IMG/VR virus record: IMGVR_UViG_3300017706_000434
Coordinates: 1 to 50,965 of that record
Direction: 5' to 3' (one strand)
DNA length: 50,965 nt
Source of the DNA: a virus
Shown here: positions 42,527 to 50,153 of the stretch, piece after piece
Layout: the number at the start of each line of letters is the position of its first letter
Position numbering within the stretch: the first letter of the stretch is position 1
The notes under the pieces: model-generated
The model's input: the letters and a program-made list of their open reading frames with translations, nothing else
The model's database searches: none
Told to the model about the DNA's origin: nothing
Position numbers and translations under genes: made by a program

Positions 42527-44026
42527 ATGGCACAAGGATTCGACAGGCAACAAAATTTAGCTGAAAGTAATACTCAGGTATCAGATAGAACTATCCTAGA
42601 CAACTTAGGTGGCGAAAACATCTCTTCGGATTTACTATTGTTTGACGGTAATAGTAATTTCAAAAGTAAGTTGGTTAATAGCGAATACTATCTCAGTCCG
42701 ACTGCCTCTCCTTTCGGTCTGGGATTTACTCCAGGCGTAAGATACATCATTCAAGACTTAGGTAGCGACAGAAACTGGGTTGCAGTTGCTGTAGGCGGTG
42801 AGATAGGAACCCATCAACCCAGTGGCAGAGCAAATTCATTCATAGCGGCTGCTGGTGTTTCCGATTCAGTTCTGAATACTGGTTCAGGCGGTACAGCCCG
42901 AGAAATGGTGGTAAGACAAGACTTTCAGACAGGCGTTGACGATAGTGGTGGTTTCTTTAGATCCATAGGCGTAAATAAGGTAGGATTCACGAACGGAACT
43001 AAACTGTCTATAGATGATGGAAATAGCTATCCGTATATAGTTACTGGCCATGATAGCGAGAACGTATTTAGGTTGGTACTTGCGACAACAACTCCTCCTT
43101 ATGATGTCGCTGATATAATTAATCCTAGTACTTTGGGCGATGTAAACAACTTAACTCTTACACGAAGTGATACTATCACTGTTGAAAATTTAGAGTTTAT
43201 GAATGCGGAAAGATTGATTACGAATGATGAGGTAGGAACAAGTAGTCCAGAAAGCGCAGGTGCCGCTGAAAGTGAGAGTGATGAAATCGATAATGTTGGG
43301 GATGGCTCATTTTTAAGTGCTTATAGCACATTCTCACAAATAGGATATATTCAAAATCTAACGGCCCAGATAAAATTCAAGAAAAGTAGAATACCTAGAA
43401 CATATGAAGACAGCTTTTTTGATGAGAATGTCAAGATCGGCGGTGCTATCCATATAGAAAATAGCAATGAAATTCAGATAGGATATCCCAGAGGTTTGGA
43501 CACTGCTTTGGTTTCAGGAGTAGAGTACGAAATAACTACTAGAGGTAATGCTTCTGTCTCCTTCTTCAATACAGTTTCGGGAGAGTCCAGAACTAGCTGG
43601 GTTTTGGGAGATAAGTTCACTTGTGTGGCGACAACTACTTCTGTTGGATCAACATCACGAGTCAAAGCGACTACTCCTCCAGGACTATTCATCTACAATA
43701 GTTCTACTGGGGCTGAGATTCGTGCTTTCTCTGGAACTGAGCAACCTTGGGAAGAACTAGATGCAGCCCAATCTAACGCTGCCCTAAACAACTACAATAT
43801 AGGAACTGGTTCACTAAGAACAGTAACTGAGAAAATAGATATTAGACGGATGCCTTTCTATATCAATCCTATCTCAAATAACGCTCCTATTTTCATTAAA
43901 GCGACATCTGGAACAAACCAGACAACTACTCCTGTTGATGGTAGCCTAACAGAAGCTGGTTACACTCACAAGATAGGCATAACAGTAAACGGTGTTCAGT
44001 ACTACTTACTAACTGAAAAGCAGTAG
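42527..44026 (+). CDS. Fibre / virion surface protein
   Basis: 499 aa. I recognise no enzyme. It is Ser/Thr/Gly-rich and beta-predicted, with two copies of the dispersed module: YIIQDLGSDRNWVAVAVGG (about 73-91) and YEITTRGNAS...WVLGDKFTCVATT (about 331-370). Between them is an acidic linker (ESAGAAESESDEIDNVGDG, about 244-262). It follows the LRR gene by 9 nt (SD AAGGAAG) and ends the plus-strand fibre block. Its stop lies 14 nt from the stop of the opposite-strand fibre gene. Probably a fibre or fibre-associated protein. Confidence 0.55.
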   Translation: MAQGFDRQQNLAESNTQVSDRTILDNLGGENISSDLLLFDGNSNFKSKLVNSEYYLSPTASPFGLGFTPGVRYIIQDLGSDRNWVAVAVGGEIGTHQPSGRANSFIAAAGVSDSVLNTGSGGTAREMVVRQDFQTGVDDSGGFFRSIGVNKVGFTNGTKLSIDDGNSYPYIVTGHDSENVFRLVLATTTPPYDVADIINPSTLGDVNNLTLTRSDTITVENLEFMNAERLITNDEVGTSSPESAGAAESESDEIDNVGDGSFLSAYSTFSQIGYIQNLTAQIKFKKSRIPRTYEDSFFDENVKIGGAIHIENSNEIQIGYPRGLDTALVSGVEYEITTRGNASVSFFNTVSGESRTSWVLGDKFTCVATTTSVGSTSRVKATTPPGLFIYNSSTGAEIRAFSGTEQPWEELDAAQSNAALNNYNIGTGSLRTVTEKIDIRRMPFYINPISNNAPIFIKATSGTNQTTTPVDGSLTEAGYTHKIGITVNGVQYYLLTEKQ

Positions 44027-44040
44027 TACTAAACAAGCTG

Positions 44041-46923
44041 TTACGTTGATATATTATCGTTGATTAGTGCTTTGTATTCCACATCACCATTACCGTCGTT
44101 ATAATATATAGATAGGTATCTATTCGGATTAGTGTTTGTGTTTGTAGCGTCAGTTAGGGAAACAACGTCTGCATCAGGCACTTTAAGCTTCAAGTTATCA
44201 AACGCTATATCTCTAGCTATCAAGTTTTTAAATAAAGTTGGCGTTATCATTCCAACTTCTGTACTTCCGAAAGGAGGTGCAGTATTTAGAGGAATTACGC
44301 AATACTCTCTATTAAGATATTTTTCGTCACCTGTTCCATAAGAGACAGGAACAACAACTATGGTCGTACCCGCAGTTATTTCTGCTGTTATTGATTTGTT
44401 CAATAATATAAACGGTCCGTCGGTAGCATCTGTCCCGGTGCCACTTATTGTCGTAGAGCCATTCGCTGTACCATCTTCAGGTATAACTGGAGTGCCCGAA
44501 GTTGATCCGTAAAAGTATACTATTGGAGCTCCAGTGAAGGTTGGTAGTTCAGTAACATATATTCGCTGATTGGATCCCATCACAGGACTGTTTACAGATA
44601 CTTCTAATCCAAATACTCCTTGACATTCATTAGCTCCGGTCTTGTCGCTTAATCCTTTACTAGAGTAAATCGCACTGATGCCGTGTTGACCTATAACATG
44701 ATTAGATGAATTTGCTAAACCACCTGGCGAATTAGGAGATTGAGGATGAGCCGAGGTAACAATAGTATTCTCTGTCGCTGATGGTAAAGTTGTTTCAATC
44801 TTTAAAGGATGCTCTTGACTTCTACCTTCATCGCCTCCAGTGCCTCCAGTCCATTGCATATTCGCTATTAGATCGCCAATACTCACATCATTAGTTGACA
44901 CATTCATACAAGGATGAGTTGCATCCGTATTTAGTTGACGCAATTGACAGCCAGTGGGTGCTGCCGCTCCTACTAGCAAGGCTTGCTTCTTAAATATTCC
45001 TACTAATCCTGTATTAGAAACTATCTGTATGTTATGCTCTTCATTTAGAGCGTATCCAGTAACTTGCGAATAACCAGGATCAACAAAGACTTCATAATCA
45101 TTAACCTTCTCCTTTATCTGCCAAGCCCAAGATTTAGAAGCACTATTTGTCCAGTCAGTTGTGAAATTCTTTATGCAGACTATCCAATCGCCAACTTCTG
45201 CTTTGTCAAATCTTTTACCAGTAAGTTGTGTGCTAGATTGCAATCTACCGGTGCCGGCATCGACTAATTTAACTGCTCTTGCTCTACTATATTGAGGACT
45301 AGCACTAGTGACGCTACTAGGCTCGAAATAGTTAAATATATCTTCAACAAATTGAGGCGCTTTATATGTCGAGGTTGCTCTTCCGTCAACAACAAGTTTA
45401 CTATTAGATTCTTGCTTTAAATTATGTAATCTATTGCCTTTAAAGTATGGAAAGGTAAATACTCCGGAAGTTGAAGCCAATCCGTCTTTATAGAAGTTGT
45501 CAAAAGAAAGTCTCTTACTAGAGTCAGTGTCTTCGTAAAATCTCTTCTGACCGTAATTAGCACCGCTAGGCAATTCTGGCCACCAAGCAGTATATCTAAC
45601 CTTTCTTCTTCCTCCACTAGGTGGAACCGTAACGGTAAAACGCTCGGTCGTTATCACATCATTCACTGGATTCCAAAAGAATGACACATATGCTCCAGTC
45701 GTTTCTGATACGGCTAGATCACTGTCTAAATCAGCAAAGTATTGATAATCGTCATTTCCTCCGGCCGCTACACTAACATACTTTTTATACACACTCGACA
45801 CAGTAGACTCTGTTCCTGTGCCCGGTAAAATGATGAACATTTGATTGCAAACTCTTTGATAGTCACTCTCTTCTAAGAATTGTATTCTTGTTACTGCTGA
45901 ATCTGATGTCTCATATAGCACTTTACCGAATGTTGGAACATCCGTCGAAGTAACTGCCTTTAGTAAAGTCCAGTTGTCGTTAGGGTAATTTGGGTCATCA
46001 ATCAAATCTTCTTCTATTATGAAGTAGCAGTTTACTTCCCATTGGGCTAAATATCTTCCAGACTGATATCCTTCCCATCTAACTCCTCCATAAGTGTTGG
46101 TCATTTCTGGGTGTATTTTATCAGAAAAGTTAAATCTTCCGTCTTCCCAAAAAGAGTCGCTAAGAATCAAAGGATCATACACATTTTCATCATCAATTGT
46201 CGTGAATACTTCACTAGCCTTTAATGTATTAGGTGCGCCTGTGCCTGAATTTCCAACAGGAATAGTAATATTTGTGACTTGTGCACCGCTCAAATTGCCA
46301 GAAATACCCGCAGTGGCAAGACTTTTTACTGCTGTGAAAAAACTACCCACAGCATAAGTCACACCAGTCGTACCAGCTAGTTCGTTCCATCCGTTGCTAG
46401 AACTTGTTGCGCTTATGTTGCCTAAATCTTCAATTCTATATCTGTTTCCTATAGTAATATCTACGGTACCGGGATTAAGGTCTAAGACGCTGTATATAGC
46501 ATCTGATGTATTAGCGTTTATTCGGTCAGATGAAAATATAGTCGCACTAGGACCTGTACCGCCATCTACCCAAGGTGGATCGCCAAGTATAACTTTAAAT
46601 CTGTTTATATGATCTTCAATCGTAATTCTAGGCTCTACGTCTAGTAGGGTGTTTGATACAGATGTTGCTTGAGCAGTAGTGCCTGCTAGATCAGTGAACT
46701 CTAAAGGTTGACCAGTAACTGTTACATTATTAGCCAAGCCCTTTTTAGAGAGTCCGATTAAAGGAAAGATATCAGCCGAAGTAAATCTTAATGGATCACC
46801 GTTTTCATCTAGCTGTGCAGAAAGATCATCCAGTATGTTGTTTAGTGCCGCAGTAGCACTAGAGATATCAGATAGATTCTTATCTGCTCTAAGGCCAAAC
46901 TTTAAGTATTTTGTATTTGCCAT
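44041..46923 (-). CDS. Minus-strand fibre-like virion protein
   Basis: 960 aa from ATG at 46923. I prefer this start to an in-frame TTG at 46935 because GGAAAA lies 8 nt upstream of the ATG. The N-terminus MANTKYLKFGLRADKNLSD is a form I associate with large fibre proteins of marine T4-like phages; residues 1-60 parallel the LRR protein start (both have AL.N...DD and a later LI.GLS..G). A copy of the dispersed module is near nt 46300-46455 (YRIEDLGNIS...WNELAGT...GSFFTAV). The rest is beta-rich without recognised catalytic motifs. It is the only gene on this strand in the right half of the window, and it has its own late promoter at 46960-46967. Confidence 0.65.
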   Translation of the reverse strand: MANTKYLKFGLRADKNLSDISSATAALNNILDDLSAQLDENGDPLRFTSADIFPLIGLSKKGLANNVTVTGQPLEFTDLAGTTAQATSVSNTLLDVEPRITIEDHINRFKVILGDPPWVDGGTGPSATIFSSDRINANTSDAIYSVLDLNPGTVDITIGNRYRIEDLGNISATSSSNGWNELAGTTGVTYAVGSFFTAVKSLATAGISGNLSGAQVTNITIPVGNSGTGAPNTLKASEVFTTIDDENVYDPLILSDSFWEDGRFNFSDKIHPEMTNTYGGVRWEGYQSGRYLAQWEVNCYFIIEEDLIDDPNYPNDNWTLLKAVTSTDVPTFGKVLYETSDSAVTRIQFLEESDYQRVCNQMFIILPGTGTESTVSSVYKKYVSVAAGGNDDYQYFADLDSDLAVSETTGAYVSFFWNPVNDVITTERFTVTVPPSGGRRKVRYTAWWPELPSGANYGQKRFYEDTDSSKRLSFDNFYKDGLASTSGVFTFPYFKGNRLHNLKQESNSKLVVDGRATSTYKAPQFVEDIFNYFEPSSVTSASPQYSRARAVKLVDAGTGRLQSSTQLTGKRFDKAEVGDWIVCIKNFTTDWTNSASKSWAWQIKEKVNDYEVFVDPGYSQVTGYALNEEHNIQIVSNTGLVGIFKKQALLVGAAAPTGCQLRQLNTDATHPCMNVSTNDVSIGDLIANMQWTGGTGGDEGRSQEHPLKIETTLPSATENTIVTSAHPQSPNSPGGLANSSNHVIGQHGISAIYSSKGLSDKTGANECQGVFGLEVSVNSPVMGSNQRIYVTELPTFTGAPIVYFYGSTSGTPVIPEDGTANGSTTISGTGTDATDGPFILLNKSITAEITAGTTIVVVPVSYGTGDEKYLNREYCVIPLNTAPPFGSTEVGMITPTLFKNLIARDIAFDNLKLKVPDADVVSLTDATNTNTNPNRYLSIYYNDGNGDVEYKALINDNIST

Positions 46924-46959
46924 CTGTTTTTCCAATTAGTTCAAATAGGGTTATTCTGT

Positions 46960-46967
46960 TATTTATA
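46960..46967 (-). promoter_or_regulatory. T4-type late promoter TATAAATA (minus), half of a palindrome
   Basis: Minus-strand TATAAATA 36 nt before the minus-strand fibre gene. It shares four bases (TATA) with the plus-strand promoter at 46964-46971 inside the palindrome TTATTTATAAATAA at 46959-46972. Confidence 0.65.
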
Positions 46968-46971
46968 AATA
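46964..46971 (+). promoter_or_regulatory. T4-type late promoter TATAAATA (plus), half of a palindrome
   Basis: Plus-strand TATAAATA 26 nt before the 118-aa gene. One late initiation complex could use either strand here but probably not both at once, since the elements overlap. Confidence 0.65.
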
Positions 46972-46997
46972 ACTGTAGTATCTATTGGAGAAAAAAG

Positions 46998-47354
46998 ATG
47001 GCAATTAAAGCAAACATAACTATTGATCAGGGCGCAGACTTTACAGCAAACATTGATGTGAAGTCATCTGACGGTCAAGCATATAACCTTACAGATCATA
47101 CGGTGAGAGCGCAGATGCGTAAAAACTTTACTACTAGTACAGTTACTGCACAGTTCATCGCCAGTCATAATGGAGCAGGTGGCGTGATTACGCTGAGACT
47201 CCCTAACACGAGCGTAGAGGGCGGTCAAAAAGGCACAAACGACATAGAAGCAGGTAGATATCTTTATGACGTAGAGATTGTGTCAACAGCGACCACTGTT
47301 GTAACTCGTGTTGTACAAGGAACTGTTACCGTGTCAGGCGGGATAACTAAGTAA
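46998..47354 (+). CDS. Small Ig-like/BppU-like virion protein
   Basis: 118 aa from ATG at 46998. A longer in-frame reading back to 46911 would cross the late promoter and lacks an SD, while GGAGAAAAAAG precedes this ATG. The pattern (MAIKANITIDQGADFTANID, then AGRYLYDVEIV and VVQGTVTVSGGITK) matches a small beta-sandwich protein common in phages, akin to BppU N-terminal or Ig-like domains that attach fibres or decorate baseplates. It leads a unit of three small genes before gp13, the place taken by fibritin (wac) in T4, so a neck or whisker role is possible. Confidence 0.6.
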   Translation: MAIKANITIDQGADFTANIDVKSSDGQAYNLTDHTVRAQMRKNFTTSTVTAQFIASHNGAGGVITLRLPNTSVEGGQKGTNDIEAGRYLYDVEIVSTATTVVTRVVQGTVTVSGGITK

Positions 47355-47355
47355 T

Positions 47356-48483
47356 ATGAGTGATGCTGACGAGCAAATCACAGCAACCATTGTCGCTGAT
47401 GGCAACTTAGGCGTAACTATTTCTTCGCCTTCCGATAACCTAAAAGCTAATATAGACTCTGAGGGTAATCTAGTTGCGAATAGACTCTCTATAGGACCTG
47501 ATACTCAGATAGATAGTTTAAGCAATGTAAATTTTTCACAGCCTGTTGTGGATAATGCATATCTGCAATATGATAAAAATCTTAACTCTTGGCACAATTC
47601 TACTGAATCAATAGAGCAAACAATTGATAATAGGAAGCCTGAAGTATATGAGTTTGGAAGACATTTTGGATATAGTACAACCACTGCCGGCAATAGCGTA
47701 ACTTTTGGTGCTGGGTATCCAATACCAACTGGCAGTGTTTTTACTGGCCCGACTTTTGCATTTTTCATACCTAAACCAAAAGGTGGGTACGCAAAAAGGC
47801 AGAAACTAAAAATAACTGTTGATTACACCTATTCCGCAGCCGAAACCGCCGCAACCGGTAATCTCTATAATTTTCCACGTATAAACTTTGAAGAGTTGGT
47901 ACAATACAATCAAACTCCGACTTTACCACTGTCGTTCGAGATTGTGGACATACAGCCTTCTGAGCAATTCGGAGCGTTCACTGGCTCTAAGGATTTTTAT
48001 GTCAGAGGAAATCATATAGATAAGTTGAACACTATAACTGGTAGAGTTTCCTTAACATCTAATTCTGGTTCGAATATAAACGCTGTTACTGGACTAAGAT
48101 TTTTAGGTGACAGTGTTTTCGGCACCCTTCAGTCTACAGAAGGATTCACAATTATAACAGCAACAGACAATAATCAATTACTGTCGGTGGGAGACACATT
48201 ATATTATAGCAATACTAATTTTGTCGACAGTAATTTCGTAAGCTTCATTGCTCCTCTTCATAAAAAGTATCGCAAGACTTTTTATCCTGTAAACACCAAT
48301 GCGGCGACAACTGATTTGGTGATTAGTGAGGCTGGCTCTATTCAGCATGAGCATGAAATCATATTACCGGCTACCCAGCAAAGTAGAAATGTTGTTTGGA
48401 GATGTGGCGTTACTTCCAACAATGTGGGGAATTTCTCGAATATATATCTACATAGAATTCACATAGTAGCGGAGAATTTATAG
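47356..48483 (+). CDS. Virion structural protein, unassigned
   Basis: 375 aa; family not recognised. The N-terminal 80 residues form short beta strands (ITATIVADGNLGVTISSPSD; NLKANIDSEGNLVANRLSIG) as in fibre shafts or attachment domains, followed by LQYDKNLNSWHNST. The C-terminal 250 residues are a globular beta-rich region with aromatic clusters (FAFFIPKPKGGYAKRQKLKI; TFYPVNTNAATTDLVIS). It sits one base after the Ig-like protein and overlaps the next gene (TAGTG). Could be a whisker or collar fibre given its place before gp13. Confidence 0.5.
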   Translation: MSDADEQITATIVADGNLGVTISSPSDNLKANIDSEGNLVANRLSIGPDTQIDSLSNVNFSQPVVDNAYLQYDKNLNSWHNSTESIEQTIDNRKPEVYEFGRHFGYSTTTAGNSVTFGAGYPIPTGSVFTGPTFAFFIPKPKGGYAKRQKLKITVDYTYSAAETAATGNLYNFPRINFEELVQYNQTPTLPLSFEIVDIQPSEQFGAFTGSKDFYVRGNHIDKLNTITGRVSLTSNSGSNINAVTGLRFLGDSVFGTLQSTEGFTIITATDNNQLLSVGDTLYYSNTNFVDSNFVSFIAPLHKKYRKTFYPVNTNAATTDLVISEAGSIQHEHEIILPATQQSRNVVWRCGVTSNNVGNFSNIYLHRIHIVAENL

Positions 48484-48830
48484 TGGCGGCTCGATACAAA
48501 CTTAAAACAGTTAATCAGGATGGTGGTATATCTATCTTCGATCAAAGAACCGATACAGGCGACTTAAATAGTAGAATGAGTTTTATTAACAACACCTTGA
48601 ATACTGTAGGTGCCGGTTGGCTACAGTATGGGGATGATTGGCTTGAAAATTCTGTTACTGTTCCTCAACAACACATAATCGAGATGCGTGAAACGTATTA
48701 TGATGATAATGGTAATGTTGTGGGAACCTATCTAGACGAGTATTTCTTCTCTGTAGACATAAAACGTACAGTAAAACAATTTTACGATCCAAATAATCCA
48801 TTCGACTTGAGTGTGGCAGACAGAGTATAA
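48483..48830 (+). CDS. Hypothetical 115-aa protein
   Basis: 115 aa with a GTG start that overlaps the previous stop (TAGTG). Not recognised. Mixed alpha/beta composition with WLQYGDDWLENSVTVPQQH (about 46-64), YYDDNGNVVGTYLDEYFF and a C-terminal DPNNPFDLSVADRV. No membrane segment. Its stop codon lies inside the late promoter for gp13. Translational coupling and position suggest a small neck or whisker accessory protein. Confidence 0.6.
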   Translation: MAARYKLKTVNQDGGISIFDQRTDTGDLNSRMSFINNTLNTVGAGWLQYGDDWLENSVTVPQQHIIEMRETYYDDNGNVVGTYLDEYFFSVDIKRTVKQFYDPNNPFDLSVADRV

Positions 48831-48833
48831 ATA
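48826..48833 (+). promoter_or_regulatory. T4-type late promoter TATAAATA for gp13-gp14
   Basis: Exact TATAAATA, 32 nt before the gp13 ATG. Its bases 48828-48830 are the TAA stop of the preceding gene, so the promoter is embedded in coding sequence. Confidence 0.7.
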
Positions 48834-48865
48834 GATAATATACCAACAAAATTTAGGATATAAAC

Positions 48866-50149
48866 ATGGCACAGCCAACAAGCAAAACACAATTCAAAGA
48901 ATTTTGCCTCAGAAAACTGGGTAAACCTGTCATCGAGATCAATGTCGATGATGATCAAGTCGATGATCGTATTGACGAGGCTCTGTCATATTATCAAGAT
49001 TATCACTTTGATGGTGTTGAAAAGACTTATGTTAAGCATAGAGTAACAAACTCGTCAGTAACTCTTTCGAGTCTAGAAGAAGGCGACTTTGAAGTAGGTG
49101 AGGTTATTTCTGAAAAAGACATAAATTCTCCTTTCGTAAATGAAGCAAATTTAACGAATGTTGTGGCAACAAGCACAGCCGGTGATTTTACTTGTATTAA
49201 CACAACCCTTAGCGTGGGTTATAGAATTGTCGTTAGTGGTACAATCACTGGAGACGGTGACATTGCCGCTGGCACTTATTTAGTAGAGGCTGTTAGTGGT
49301 CAACCTGGTGCTGTGAATGCATTTACGTTAACACAGTTAGATGGAAGTCCAGTGGGTACTCATGGTACTGGAGCGACTACAGGCGGAACATTCACTCCTC
49401 AGAATAATACAGGAAGTCTAGGCGATGATACGGCTACAGCAACTATTATTGCGATAGACTCTACTAACAATAAAATATTTTTTAAGAAACCTAGTAGTGG
49501 AACATTCAACGTAGGTAAGTTTGTTACTAGTCCTAAATTAGTTGCTACAAATGGTACAAATACTAGCAGAACTATCACTGCCACACATCAAGGAACATAT
49601 GAACTTGAATATATTCCTGTGCCAGAGAATATCATAGGTGCTATCAACGTGTTCAGCCCAGAGTCTAATGTCTCCTTAGGCACTGGTATGTTTAGTGCAA
49701 AATATCAGTATGTGCTACATAACTTACATGATATCAATATGGGACCTCTGGTTAATTTTCAGATGTCGATGCAACATCTACAGCTTATGGAAGAACTTTT
49801 AGTTGGAGCAGTTCCAATGCGATTCAATCGACACACAGATAGAATCATGTTAGACGTAGACTGGAACACTTTAACAGCAGGAAACTACATCGTTATTGAA
49901 GCATATCAAGTCGTAGATCCTAACACATATGCAGACGTATGGAAAGATCGTTTCTTGCAAAACTACGCAACAGCAAAAATCAAATATCAGTGGGGGTCAA
50001 ATCTCACTAAGTTCAACGGCATGACACTGCCCGGTAATGTTCAGTTCAATGGAGAACAAATTTTAAACGATGCGAGAGAAGAGATTCAAAAGCTAGAAGA
50101 AGAAATGTCTAATAGCTATTCTCTACCGTCTGTCGATATGATAGGATAA
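48866..50149 (+). CDS. 13: gp13-like neck protein with inserted module
   Basis: 427 aa (T4 gp13 is 309). The N-terminus (TKTQFKEFCLRKLGKPVIEI-like, then DDQVDDRIDEALSYYQDYHF, about 31-50) and the C-terminal half (YIPVPENIIGAINVF, about 251-265; HNLHDINMGPLVNFQMSMQH; VVDPNTYADVWKDRFLQNYA; KYQWGSNLTKFNGMTLPGNV) are clear gp13 features. Residues about 98-178 form an extra Gly/Thr-rich beta-module (FTCINTTLSVGYRIVVSGTI ... GTYLVEAVSG), similar to modules common in marine phage fibres. Gp13 with gp14 seals the portal vertex and forms the collar joining head and tail. Confidence 0.9.
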   Translation: MAQPTSKTQFKEFCLRKLGKPVIEINVDDDQVDDRIDEALSYYQDYHFDGVEKTYVKHRVTNSSVTLSSLEEGDFEVGEVISEKDINSPFVNEANLTNVVATSTAGDFTCINTTLSVGYRIVVSGTITGDGDIAAGTYLVEAVSGQPGAVNAFTLTQLDGSPVGTHGTGATTGGTFTPQNNTGSLGDDTATATIIAIDSTNNKIFFKKPSSGTFNVGKFVTSPKLVATNGTNTSRTITATHQGTYELEYIPVPENIIGAINVFSPESNVSLGTGMFSAKYQYVLHNLHDINMGPLVNFQMSMQHLQLMEELLVGAVPMRFNRHTDRIMLDVDWNTLTAGNYIVIEAYQVVDPNTYADVWKDRFLQNYATAKIKYQWGSNLTKFNGMTLPGNVQFNGEQILNDAREEIQKLEEEMSNSYSLPSVDMIG

Positions 50150-50153
50150 AAAA

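Noticed and set aside
44027-44040. Terminator between convergent fibre genes
   Set aside because: Only 14 nt, with no stable hairpin or T-run on either strand that I can see.
46924-46935. Upstream TTG start for the minus-strand fibre gene
   Set aside because: The ATG at 46923 has GGAAAA at suitable distance and gives the N-terminus typical of the family.
46911-46997. 29-residue N-terminal extension of the 118-aa protein
   Set aside because: It would span the late promoter and its own likely transcript start, and the internal ATG at 46998 has a good SD.
44027-46998. Invertible segment with flanking inverted repeats
   Set aside because: I looked for matching inverted repeats at both ends of the minus-strand gene and found none of useful length; no recombinase is encoded in the window.
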